Shown: positions 9,720 through 19,000 of the stretch, piece by piece
Layout: each line of letters starts with the position of its first letter
How positions within the stretch are numbered: the first letter of the stretch is position 1
DNA from: JAEXOD01 sp963663265
Lineage (GTDB): Bacteria; Bacteroidota; Ignavibacteria; Ignavibacteriales; Melioribacteraceae
Assembly (NCBI GenBank): GCA_963663265.2
Contig: CAXXXM010000001.1
Coordinates: 310,001 to 374,000, forward strand
Length of the DNA stretch: 64,000 bases
Direction: 5' to 3'
Program-made: the position numbers and the translations under genes
The notes under the pieces: generated by a model
Told to the model about the DNA's origin: nothing
Databases searched by the model: none
Seen by the model: only the letters and a program-made list of their open reading frames with translations

Positions 9720-10594
9720 TGTTCTCTATTAATTAATGATTTAAATTCTTCAATTGTTTCACAGCTTGCAAATAACCCGGCTGTTTTATTTGCTTTATTT
9801 ATTGAATCGATAAAGTTATTCGATTTGCAATAATTATAAAAAAATGCTGAACCAAATACATCACCACAGCCAACGCTGTTTTTTTGAATTATTTTTAGTG
9901 GTTCAATTTCTTGTTTTTCAATATTTCCCTTGTTAATAACAAAAGACTTAATCCCTTTATCAGCCAAGGTAATTATTATTCCTTTTAATCCATAATTGAA
10001 AAGTTCTTTAATAATATCGTCTTCGTTTGTTTTATGGGATAACGTGGCAAATTCTGTTTCGTTAACTTGGATAATATCCACACATTTTAACCAACGTTCG
10101 ATATGGGGAATTTTTCTAAAGTTTCGCATATTGTTTTCTGCCAAACCTCGTGCAAGGCTGTGAATGTCAATATAAATAAATCCGTTAAATTTTTCTCTGA
10201 TTTTTTCAAGTGTTTCTAACGGTATATCAAAGCCGGTAATCATATTAATAAAAATCGAATCAAATTGATTAAAATCAATGCTCAAATCAATATTAAGAGG
10301 TTCACTTATATTTTGGTAGCATTCACCTCTTTCTTTATCGGGATGTAATAATAGATGAATAGTGGGCAATTCTTCAATTGACTTTGAAAAGGATAAATCA
10401 AAATTTGAATAAATGCCTTCAAACAAATGGAAATCTTTTTTGTTAATGTTTGTTAATACGCTAATATAAGCATCATTTTTTACTATTGAGTTAAATCCTG
10501 TTAACGAGTAAAATATACCACCGGGTTTAATAGTAGTATTATCTTCTTTATGTATATAATCAACAACAGAACTTCCAATTAGTAATAATTTCAT
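9716..10594 (-). CDS. PfkB/ribokinase-family sugar kinase
   Basis: Carbohydrate or nucleoside kinase of the PfkB superfamily, cytoplasmic. The C-terminal signature around NSVGCGDVFGSAFFYNY holds the catalytic aspartate and anion-hole glycines (GCGD in place of the commoner GAGD). The N-terminal strand MKLLLIGSSVVDYI is also typical. Length 292 residues. It is the first gene of a two-gene minus-strand unit with rmlD (4-nt overlap), which suggests a role in nucleotide-sugar or surface-sugar metabolism. The substrate cannot be told from sequence. Confidence 0.83.
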   Translation of the reverse strand: MKLLLIGSSVVDYIHKEDNTTIKPGGIFYSLTGFNSIVKNDAYISVLTNINKKDFHLFEGIYSNFDLSFSKSIEELPTIHLLLHPDKERGECYQNISEPLNIDLSIDFNQFDSIFINMITGFDIPLETLEKIREKFNGFIYIDIHSLARGLAENNMRNFRKIPHIERWLKCVDIIQVNETEFATLSHKTNEDDIIKELFNYGLKGIIITLADKGIKSFVINKGNIEKQEIEPLKIIQKNSVGCGDVFGSAFFYNYCKSNNFIDSINKANKTAGLFASCETIEEFKSLINREQ

Positions 10595-10675
10595 GTTATT
10601 CCATTAAACTTTTAGTTAAATTATAATGTTTAAAATTTATTGTACTTAATTTACAAATAATTTTGGAAAGATAGA

Positions 10676-11806
10676 ATGAAAATAGGTATTACTTGTTATC
10701 CTACTTATGGTGGAAGTGGTGTTGTAGCAACCGAACTTGGTAAAGAATTGGCAGCTTTAGGGCACCAAGTTCATTTTATTAGCTCTGCATTACCTTATAG
10801 ATTAAAAAGTTTTGTGGAAAATATTTATTTTCATGAGGTAGAGGTAAGTACATATCCTGTTTTAGATGGAAATTTATATACACTTGCTTTAACAAGTAAA
10901 ATGGTTGAGGTGTTAGAATATGAAGAGTTGGATATTCTTCATGTTCATTATGCTATTCCTCATGCAGTTAGTGCTTTTCTTGCTAAACAAATAGTTAAAA
11001 AGAATAACAAAAATGTAAAAGTAATAACAACTTTACATGGTACTGATATTACTCTGGTTGGTTTAGAACCTTCATTTTTACCGTTAGTTAAATACTCAAT
11101 TGAAGAAAGCGATGGTGTTACAACAGTATCGCGTTTCTTAAAAGAAAAAACTTTAACTAATTATCATATTGATAAAGACATTGAAGTTATTTATAATTTT
11201 ATTGATACTGATTTATTTAAGCCGGGAAAGTGTTGTGAGTTTAGACATCATATAGCACCTAATGGAGAAAAATTGTTAGTTCATACTTCTAATTTTAGAC
11301 CTGTAAAGCGTGTACCTGATACAATAAAAATATTTGATTTGGTTAGACAAGAAATTCCTTCTAAACTGTTATTAATTGGTGACGGACCCGACCGCTCTGA
11401 ATGTGAGCGACTTGCAAGAGAGCTTAACATTCAAAAAGATGTGATATTTTTAGGTAAACAAGATGGCTTACAAGAAATTTTGAGTTCAAGTGATTTGTTT
11501 CTAATGCCTTCGCAATCAGAAAGTTTTGGACTTTCTGCATTAGAAGCAATGGCTTGTGGAGTTCCGGTTGTTAGTTCTTCTGTTGGAGGACTCCCTGAAT
11601 TGGTTGTACATAATGAAACCGGTTATATTGCTGAAATAGGGGATATTAACAGAATGGCTAAATATGCAATTGATTTATTAACTCACCCAAAAAAATATAA
11701 AGCTTTTGCCAAAAATAGTCGTGATAGAGCATTAAATGTATTTGATAAAAATTTGATTATTCCGCAATATTTGGCTTATTATGAAAAGGTTTTAGGGGAG
11801 AAATAA
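10676..11806 (+). CDS. bshA: BshA-like N-acetylglucosaminyl malate synthase
   Basis: GT4-family glycosyltransferase that joins GlcNAc from UDP-GlcNAc to L-malate, the first step of bacillithiol synthesis. The N-terminus (MKIGITCYPTYGGSGVVATE) is characteristic of BshA; THGTDIT and the C-terminal E-x7-E motif (ESFGLSALEAMACGVPVV) are present. 376 residues is the family length. The gene is divergent from the pfkB-like gene with an 81-nt gap. A TAATTTTG element lies 10 nt before the start codon, but no good -33 TTG is seen. bshB and bshC are not in the window. A general GT4 role is the only realistic alternative. Confidence 0.9.
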   Translation: MKIGITCYPTYGGSGVVATELGKELAALGHQVHFISSALPYRLKSFVENIYFHEVEVSTYPVLDGNLYTLALTSKMVEVLEYEELDILHVHYAIPHAVSAFLAKQIVKKNNKNVKVITTLHGTDITLVGLEPSFLPLVKYSIEESDGVTTVSRFLKEKTLTNYHIDKDIEVIYNFIDTDLFKPGKCCEFRHHIAPNGEKLLVHTSNFRPVKRVPDTIKIFDLVRQEIPSKLLLIGDGPDRSECERLARELNIQKDVIFLGKQDGLQEILSSSDLFLMPSQSESFGLSALEAMACGVPVVSSSVGGLPELVVHNETGYIAEIGDINRMAKYAIDLLTHPKKYKAFAKNSRDRALNVFDKNLIIPQYLAYYEKVLGEK

Positions 11807-11886
11807 GTGACGAGTGACAGAAACAGTTAATAGTGAATAGCTAATAGTGAATAGTTTATAGCGTAATGCGTGATGCGTAAAAGAAA

Positions 11887-11914
11887 GTGACGAGTGACGA
11901 GTGACGAGTGACGA
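11887..11914. repeat. Heptad array (GTGACGA)x4
   Basis: Four perfect tandem copies of GTGACGA. The same 7-bp unit, also four copies per arm, ends the foldback elements at 36937-37051 and 48842-49132. Here only one arm is present and it directly abuts a MITE-like element. Confidence 0.85.
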
Positions 11915-11915
11915 A

Positions 11916-12069
11916 AGTTGTTGCATCAATCAGAAATCCAGTTCTGGGGTGTCACGGTCTGAACCGTGACACAAACTTTTATCAAAAACGTGGTGTTTTT
12001 ACTGTAAATTCATTCGGTTATGGTAAGACCATGACCACCCAGCAATTATTCCTCGATTTTGCAACAACT
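11916..12069. mobile_element. MITE-like element, copy 1
   Basis: A 154-bp non-coding element ended by a perfect 10-bp inverted repeat, AGTTGTTGCA (11916-11925) and TGCAACAACT (12060-12069). Inside are two hairpins, TGTCACGGT-CTGA-ACCGTGACA and a TATGGTAAGACCATGAC region, both shared in the same order with the copy at 48951-49119. No transposase is encoded. A target duplication is not clear here. Confidence 0.65.
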
Positions 12070-12690
12070 GCGAAATGAGTGACAAGAAGCGTAAAACTCG
12101 ATGAGGAAATATTAATATTTCTGAATAAATTAATTAAAAGCACCTTTGACTTTCGAAAAGTCAAACGTCGTTAACATGTTAAAAGAAAAGAAGTTCGCAC
12201 TTCAGAGAAGTGCCATATTTTCTAAACGAAATGTAAATAATGGTATGGTTTTGTGCGACTTCCCTGAAGTCGAATTTCCTTTACATTGCACTGTTAACGA
12301 CATATGATTGCTCCGCAATCATTACGCAAAAATAATTGAGTGGCAAATTATAGTGTGTTTTGAATCCCAAGAATCCCTTTAATCCCTCAAAATCACCGTT
12401 CAGACGATGTGTTTGTATTTTGAAACATTTTCGACCATGACCGCCCAGGAATAATTTCTCAATTATTAAACGTTTTTGGTACTACCATTACCGAATTAAC
12501 TTATTAAAAAATAAAACAAAATTAACGTTCTTAAAATGGTTTATGGTGGTCAACCCTTAACTAATAGCATTTTACAAAATATTATATAAAAAATTAACTA
12601 AATTTATTTTAACAAAATAAATATTAACCAATTGAATATTTGATATTGATTGACTATTTTAACTTATTGATATAAAATAGAAGAGTTAAA

Positions 12691-13812
12691 ATGCGAATTG
12701 GAATACCAAAAGAAACCACATTAGAAGAAAAGAGAGTAGGCTTATCACCCGCAGGAGTTGATCAACTAATTAAAGCGGGACATACGGTTTTTATTGAAAC
12801 TAATGCAGGAGCTGAAAGTCATTTTACAGATGAGCAGTATAGAAAAATAGGTGCAAACATAGTTTATACTGCCGATGAAGTTTATCAAAGAAGTGAACTT
12901 ATTGCAAAGGTTGCCCCGATAACTGAAAAAGAGGTTAACTTAATGCAAGAAGACCAAATATTGTTTTCATTTTTACGTCTTACGGCAAGCCGTAAAAAAA
13001 TAATTGATACTCTATTAGCAAAAAGAATTACCGCAATAGCATATGAATTGATTGAAAAGGATGACCAACTTCCGGTTTTGCAATCGATGAGCGAAATTGC
13101 AGGACAGTTGACAATACAATTAGCAGAAAGATTTTTATGTAGTGATTTGCCTCATACCAGAGGAGTTCTATTGGGTGGAATTACCGGTGTTGCTCCAGCA
13201 GCAGTTGTTATTATTGGTGCCGGTGTAGTTGGTTTTAATGCTGCAAGGGCTGCTATTGGTAGAGGTGCTCATGTTATAGTGTTAGACAACGATTTAAGAA
13301 AACTGCGTAATATTGAAACAATTCTTTCTAAAAATATCACAACTGTTGTTGCTAATCCTTATACTATTGCAAGAGGAATGAAATATGCTGACGTTTTGAT
13401 TAGTGCAATTCAAGTAAAAGGAGAAAAATCCCCAATTATCATAACTGAAGAAATGATAAAAACTATGAAAAAAGGGGCTGTTGTAATGGATATAGCAATT
13501 GACCAAGGTGGAAGTGTTGAAAATGCAAGACCTACTTCTTTGTCAAATCCTATTTATATTGAACATAATGTAATACATTTTGGTGTGCCAAATATTCCGG
13601 CAATGGTGGCACGAACCGCATCGTATGGCTTAAATAATGCATCAATTGATTATATCCTAAAAATAGCTGATAATGGGTTAACTAATTCATTAATGGATGA
13701 TACCGGTCTGTCTAATGGTGTGTGTATCTTTGGAGGAACTTGCACGAACGAATTGGTTGCAGGTACTTTTAACTTGGAATTTAGAAGACTTCATCTTTTT
13801 TCAACTAATTAG
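12691..13812 (+). CDS. ald: Alanine dehydrogenase
   Basis: NAD-dependent oxidative deamination of L-alanine to pyruvate and ammonia (or the reverse), cytoplasmic hexamer. The N-terminus MRIGIPKETTLEEKRVGLSP and the substrate-binding region are typical of the AlaDH/PntA family. The NAD-binding Rossmann motif GAGVVGFNAARAA lies near residue 175, and the MDIAIDQGGSVEN strand follows. 373 residues matches AlaDH and not the longer transhydrogenase subunit. A CoA-transferase gene starts 8 nt downstream. Alanine dehydrogenase genes lie near porX/tsaE in some Bacteroidota; here porX is about 9 kb away. Confidence 0.92.
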   Translation: MRIGIPKETTLEEKRVGLSPAGVDQLIKAGHTVFIETNAGAESHFTDEQYRKIGANIVYTADEVYQRSELIAKVAPITEKEVNLMQEDQILFSFLRLTASRKKIIDTLLAKRITAIAYELIEKDDQLPVLQSMSEIAGQLTIQLAERFLCSDLPHTRGVLLGGITGVAPAAVVIIGAGVVGFNAARAAIGRGAHVIVLDNDLRKLRNIETILSKNITTVVANPYTIARGMKYADVLISAIQVKGEKSPIIITEEMIKTMKKGAVVMDIAIDQGGSVENARPTSLSNPIYIEHNVIHFGVPNIPAMVARTASYGLNNASIDYILKIADNGLTNSLMDDTGLSNGVCIFGGTCTNELVAGTFNLEFRRLHLFSTN

Positions 13813-13820
13813 AGAATTTT

Positions 13821-15176
13821 ATGACACTTGAAGATATAAAAAAAACAAATAGTGCAACTATTGCTCCATGGGTAAAAAAATACCATTCAAAATTAGTTAC
13901 TGCTGATGAAGCTGCAAAAGCAATTAAATCGAATGATAAAATAGTTATTCAACCTGGCTGTGCTGCTCCTTTGGAACTTATTAAAGCAATGGTAAGAAGA
14001 AAAGATGAACTTACAAATGTTGATGTTTTTCATATATTAATTGTTGGTGATTTGCCTTATTTACAACCGGGAATGGAAAAGCATTTTAAACATAATGCTT
14101 TTTTTATTGGCGGTAATGCCCGAAAAGCTGTTAATGAAGGAAGAGCTGAGTTTATACCAATTTTTCTTTCTGAAGTGACATTGTTGTTTAAGAGGGAAGT
14201 ACTTCCTGTTGATGTTGCTTTGGTACATGTTTCACCACCAGATGAACATGGTTTTTGCAGTTATGGTATCGATGTTGGAAATATTAAAACGCCTGCTGAA
14301 AAAGCAAAAATTGTTATTGCTCAGGTAAATAAAAATATGCCAAGAGGTTTAGGTAATAGCTTTATTCATGTTAATAAAATTGATTATATTGTTGAACATG
14401 ATGAAGATTTGATGGAATTACCTCAAGTAGACCCGGATGCAAGTCCTGAAATGTTAGATATTTTTGATAAAATTGGAATGCATATTGCCGGATTAATAGA
14501 TAATGGTTCAACATTACAGATGGGGATTGGTGCTATTCCTGATAGTGTTCTCAAACATCTACATAATCATAAGGATTTGGGAGTACATACCGAAATGTTT
14601 TCTGATGGGATGATTGACCTTGTAGATTCTGGAGTTATTAACGGGGAGAAAAAAACAATTCATCCGGGTAAAATAATTGCCGGATTTGTTTTGGGAACAA
14701 AACATGCTTTTGATTATTTAGATAATAATCCGATTTTTGAGTTTCATCCCCAAGAATATGTAAATGATCCTTTTGTAATTTCTCAAAATTATAAAATGGT
14801 TGCTATTAATAGTGCAATTGAAGTTGATTTAACTGGGCAGGTATGTTCTGATTCAATAGGAACACGATTTTTTAGCGGTGTTGGTGGGCAAGTTGATTTT
14901 GTGCGGGGAGCTGCTCGCTCTGAAGGAGGAAAACCAATTATTGCTCTTCCTTCAACTACTAAGGATGGAAAAATATCTCGAATTACAAATGTACTAAAAT
15001 CAGGTGCAGGTGTTGTTACTTCACGTAGCGATGTTCATTATGTTGTAACTGAATATGGAGTAGCATATTTATTTGGTAAAACTATTAAAGAACGTGCTCG
15101 TGCTTTAATTAATATTGCTCATCCAAAATTTAGAGATGAATTAAACAAATTTGCTGAAGAAACTTATCATATTTAA
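13821..15176 (+). CDS. Acetyl-CoA hydrolase/4-hydroxybutyrate CoA-transferase family protein
   Basis: Cytoplasmic CoA-transferase that moves CoA between short carboxylic acids, or hydrolyses acetyl-CoA. The glycine-rich MGIGAIPDSVL, the GVHTEMFSDG segment and the C-terminal VTEYGVAYLFGKTIKERARA motif are characteristic of the Cat2/AbfT group. 451 residues matches that group. The catalytic glutamate probably lies in the HTEM segment, but this was not verified by alignment. It follows ald by 8 nt and precedes a phosphatase by 5 nt, implying one transcript. Together with ald it suggests amino-acid fermentation with acetate or succinate exchange; substrate remains inferred. Confidence 0.88.
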   Translation: MTLEDIKKTNSATIAPWVKKYHSKLVTADEAAKAIKSNDKIVIQPGCAAPLELIKAMVRRKDELTNVDVFHILIVGDLPYLQPGMEKHFKHNAFFIGGNARKAVNEGRAEFIPIFLSEVTLLFKREVLPVDVALVHVSPPDEHGFCSYGIDVGNIKTPAEKAKIVIAQVNKNMPRGLGNSFIHVNKIDYIVEHDEDLMELPQVDPDASPEMLDIFDKIGMHIAGLIDNGSTLQMGIGAIPDSVLKHLHNHKDLGVHTEMFSDGMIDLVDSGVINGEKKTIHPGKIIAGFVLGTKHAFDYLDNNPIFEFHPQEYVNDPFVISQNYKMVAINSAIEVDLTGQVCSDSIGTRFFSGVGGQVDFVRGAARSEGGKPIIALPSTTKDGKISRITNVLKSGAGVVTSRSDVHYVVTEYGVAYLFGKTIKERARALINIAHPKFRDELNKFAEETYHI

Positions 15177-15181
15177 TTATT

Positions 15182-15883
15182 ATGATTGCTGTTATTGGTG
15201 ATATACATGGTTGTTATTATACTTTAGTTGATTTGTATAATGTAATTAAAAAAAAATATAATAATATAAAAATATTCTCTGTCGGCGATTTGGTCGATAG
15301 AGGTTTGTATAGTTATGAAGTAGTAAATTTTGTTCAAAGTCATCATATATTGTTTACTCCCGGTAATCATGATTATATGTTTATTGCCTATTTTAAGGAA
15401 CCCGGGAGTGTGTTTGCAAGATCTTGGATATTTAATGGTAACGAGGCTACTCTTTCTTCTTATGAAAGACATGCATCTCATTTAAACAGCCATTTAAGAA
15501 TATTACGGTCTGCTCCTCTTTTTTTTGATTTGCCGGATTGTTTTATATCACATGCAGGCATTTCTAAGTGTTATGAAAAATTTTTGCCTTTAAATTTTAA
15601 AGAAAATCTTGATATCTTTGAACCATTAATTTATGAAGATTATCAGACGGATCAGGGTGTTCTTTGGACACGAGATCCTTTATTAAATATTGGAAAGCTG
15701 CAGATTGTAGGTCACTCTAAATTTAATGAAGTTACATTAGATGAAGAGGCTAATGCTTTGTATATTGATACTGGTGCCTGTATGGGGTATCGTTTAAGTG
15801 CTGTTATTGTTGAGAAAAATAAAGTTCTTGATGTTATTGATGTCAAAACTAATGCACTTGATATTGAAGATAGTTTATATTAA
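15182..15883 (+). CDS. PPP-family metallophosphatase (PrpA/ApaH-like)
   Basis: Calcineurin-like two-metal phosphatase. All PPP signatures are present in order: GDIHGCYYTL, GDLVDRG, GNHDYMF, SHAGIS and GHSKF. At 233 residues it is the size of bacterial serine/threonine phosphatases PrpA/PrpB and a little shorter than diadenosine tetraphosphatase ApaH; the sequence cannot firmly choose between protein and nucleotide substrates. No signal peptide. Translationally close to the CoA-transferase gene (5 nt gap), last gene of the ald operon. Confidence 0.86.
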   Translation: MIAVIGDIHGCYYTLVDLYNVIKKKYNNIKIFSVGDLVDRGLYSYEVVNFVQSHHILFTPGNHDYMFIAYFKEPGSVFARSWIFNGNEATLSSYERHASHLNSHLRILRSAPLFFDLPDCFISHAGISKCYEKFLPLNFKENLDIFEPLIYEDYQTDQGVLWTRDPLLNIGKLQIVGHSKFNEVTLDEEANALYIDTGACMGYRLSAVIVEKNKVLDVIDVKTNALDIEDSLY

Positions 15884-15957
15884 TTTTTTTATTATACTTG
15901 AAATTCTTTAATTAAATAAATAATTTTTAAGTTTAAATTTTTGGAGGTATTAATAGA

Positions 15958-15987
15958 TTATTTCTACCATTTTATAAACTAAATTTG
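15958..15987 (+). promoter_or_regulatory. Probable sprA promoter
   Basis: TAAATTTG at 15980-15987 matches TAnnTTTG; 19 nt upstream is TTA (15958-15960) in place of TTG. Predicted start near 15994, giving a 30-45 nt leader. Confidence 0.42.
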
Positions 15988-16036
15988 TTAAGGTTATATT
16001 ATTCAAAAATTATTTATTCTTCTGAAGAGACCTTTT

Positions 16037-19000
16037 TTGAGGATATTTCTTTTATCCCCATTTTTTGCAATAATTTTTGTACTCTTTGGTTTTACATCGC
16101 CATCTGAAAAACAAGTTAATTCTAACGATTTGTTTGATGCATGTGTAAACTGTGGGGAGTTATTTGCAAATTCCGACATTGAGACGCTTAATAACGAAAA
16201 GCTGAAATTTGAAAGTGATAATGTTAAAAGCGACATTAGCTCCTATTCTCCGGTTATTGATTTTGTACTCCCTCCCGATGATTCAACCAAAACTTTGGGT
16301 ATAGGAACTACCGATTCAACCAAAACTTTGGGTTCAGGAATTACCGATTCAACCAAAACCAAAAAACTTACTTTAGCTGATACTTTGAATATGAGCCCAT
16401 GGGGGATGGATTCAACAGCAAGGTTACTCTATTTTAATCCTGAGAGAAATGATGCTCCCAATTTGTTTTTTAGACCAAAAAAGAAGTCATCATTTTTTGT
16501 GTATCCAAATACTTCAAAAAAACGTACTGCTGAACTTGATTCATCGGGGCAGTTTGTCATTATTAAAGAAGAAATTAGTGGAATGAAAACAAGACCGGAA
16601 TTACGTATTCCTCTTGATGAATATATTACCTTACGCCAAGAAGGACTTAATAGAGACTTATGGGAAGACATTGGGTATAAGTACGAAATGAAAGAAGCGA
16701 AAAAAGACTTAGGGCAATTATTAACCGATATTACAAATATTGATATACCGTTACCAAGTGTTTCGTTTTTGAGTATTTTTGGACCACCAAAAATTAATCT
16801 CAAAATAAATGGTGCTGTTGACATTCATGGAGCTTGGAAAACTGAAAAAACAGAAGGTTTAACAGCTTCAAATTTGGGTAACTCAAGAAGCGAACCTGAT
16901 TTTAAGCAGACTGTACAGATTGGTGTTAATGGTACAATTGGTGATAAATTAAGTATTGGTGCCGATTGGAATACTGAACGTACATTTGAGTATGAAAATA
17001 TGCTCAAAATTAAATATACCGGTTATGAAGATGAAATGATTCAAAGTGTTGAAGCCGGTAACGTTTCTTTACAAACTTCTTCTCTTGTTGGGGGTAGTGA
17101 AGCCTTATTTGGATTAAAAGCCCAGTTTAAATTTGGACCTTTAAGTTTAACTGCTCTTGCATCTCAGAAAAAAGGTGAAATTACCGAAATGTCTGTCAGC
17201 GGTGGTTCTTCGAGCACAACTTTCGAAATCCATGCCTATGATTATTCAAAAAACCACTTTTTTGTTAACGAAATGTATGCAGATACTTCCAAAAATGGTG
17301 CGTTTTATAAATATTATTCGCCTGCTAATCCTATTGTAGATCCAAACATTATAATTAATGATATTGAAGTATGGAAAAGCTATAGACAAACTGATTTTCC
17401 AAATAATGTAAGAATTGCTAATGCAATTATTAATATTGAAGCAAAGAATGGTAATAATTACGATGAATTTCGTAAGAAAAAGGAAAAACCAAATGTTGGA
17501 GATGAAGTTTATACCTATAAATTTCAAAAACTCGTAAAAGATGTTGACTATATATATAATGAAAATGTTGGGTATATTTCTCTTTTAACAGGAGTTGCTG
17601 AAGATGACGTTATTGCTGTTGCCTTTAAAACCGCTGAGGGTTTAAGTTATGGTGAATTTAGTAGTGAACAAAGTGATCCAAATACAGTATTGGTTTTGAG
17701 TCTTGTTAAACCTGAAAATCTACAATCTCAATTTAAAAAAGCTTGGTATCTTCAGTTAAAAAATATTTACTCTTTAAAAGGAAAGGATATTAAAAAAGAA
17801 GGGTTTTCTCTTGATATCCAATATGAAATATCCGGGCAAGAGCCTGTTTCAGAATACAATGGTGTTAAATTATTAAATGCATTTGGATTAGACAAATATA
17901 ACGATGCAAAAGCTGAAACACCTGATGGTAAATTTGACTTCTATAGTGGGCAGACAATTAATCCTTCTACCGGTGAAATTATTTTCCCAACTTTGCAGCC
18001 ATTCGGTCAAAATATGGATGAAAGGTTTGGCAAAGACTTGAGATATCAATCGGTTTACGATACATCCTATACTGTTGCTAAGCAGGATAATACAAAAGAT
18101 AAGTTTTTAATTGTTGGTGAATATTCTGCATCGGCAACTTCAAGTTATAGCATTGGTTTTAACGTTGTTGAAAACTCTGTTAAGGTATTGTTAAATGGCA
18201 GGGAATTAAGTAAGGGATCCGATTATTCGGTTGATTACAATACCGGACAGATTAATATTCTAAACGATGCTGCTTTAGCACCGGGTGCTGATTTAAGAAT
18301 TACTTACGAACAGAACGATTTATTCTCTTTAGCTTCAAAAACTCTTGTTGGTTTAAGAGGTTTGTATGAATTTAGCAAACGTACTAAATTAGGATTTTCA
18401 TTCTTAAATTTAAATCAAGAGACCTTAAGCGAAAAAGTTAGAATCGGTGAAGAACCATTAAATAACTCTATTTATGGAATCGATTTTGAAACCGGTTTTG
18501 ATATGCCTTTCCTTACAAAAGCAATTGATAAAGTGTTTTCTACAAGTGCAATGTCATCATTTTCTTTTAAAGGTGAATTTGCTTATATAAATCCAGATCC
18601 TAACACTAAAAAAAGTACAATATCAAGCGATGATAGTAAAAGTATTGCTTATATTGATGACTTTGAAGGTTCCAAAAAAATAATTCCTGTTGGTGTTTCT
18701 TATACAACATGGAAAGATGTAAGTAAACCGGTAAATCCATTAAATGATTCATTATTATTACCTATTCAAAATAAAGCTAAGGCATTTTGGTATAATATTC
18801 TGCCTTCTGATGTTAAAGTAACAGAAATATGGCCCGAAAAACAAGTTTCAAGAAATGACCAGCAGGTAACCGCATTAGATTTTGTTTTTCGTCCAAATCA
18901 AAAAGGTTCTTTCAACTACAATCCAGATTTAGGTATGCTTACTAATAACTGGGGTGGTATGATGAAAGGGCTTTCTTCATCTGCTCGTAATCTTTTAGAT

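Larger units (their letters stand above)
11807..12690. repeat. Gene-free repeat block 1
   Basis: About 880 nt with no credible gene. It contains GTGAATA-type short repeats (around 11832-11856), a (GTGACGA)x4 array, a MITE-like element (11916-12069), several small hairpins (GACTTT-CGA-AAAGTC near 12150; GCACTTC-AGA-GAAGTGC near 12195; GACTTC-CCT-GAAGTC near 12260; ATTGC-TCC-GCAAT near 12307) and a block ending in CCGTTCAGAC (12363-12408) that recurs in the other gene-free blocks. The last 150 nt are very AT-rich and should contain the ald promoter, which I could not pin down. Confidence 0.75.

Noticed and set aside
10658..10665. TAATTTTG as the bshA promoter
   Set aside because: Only TTT stands at the -33 position and the start of transcription would be about 4 nt before the ATG; possible but not supported enough.
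11887..11914. CRISPR array
   Set aside because: The units are 7 bp and directly tandem, with no spacers and no cas genes.
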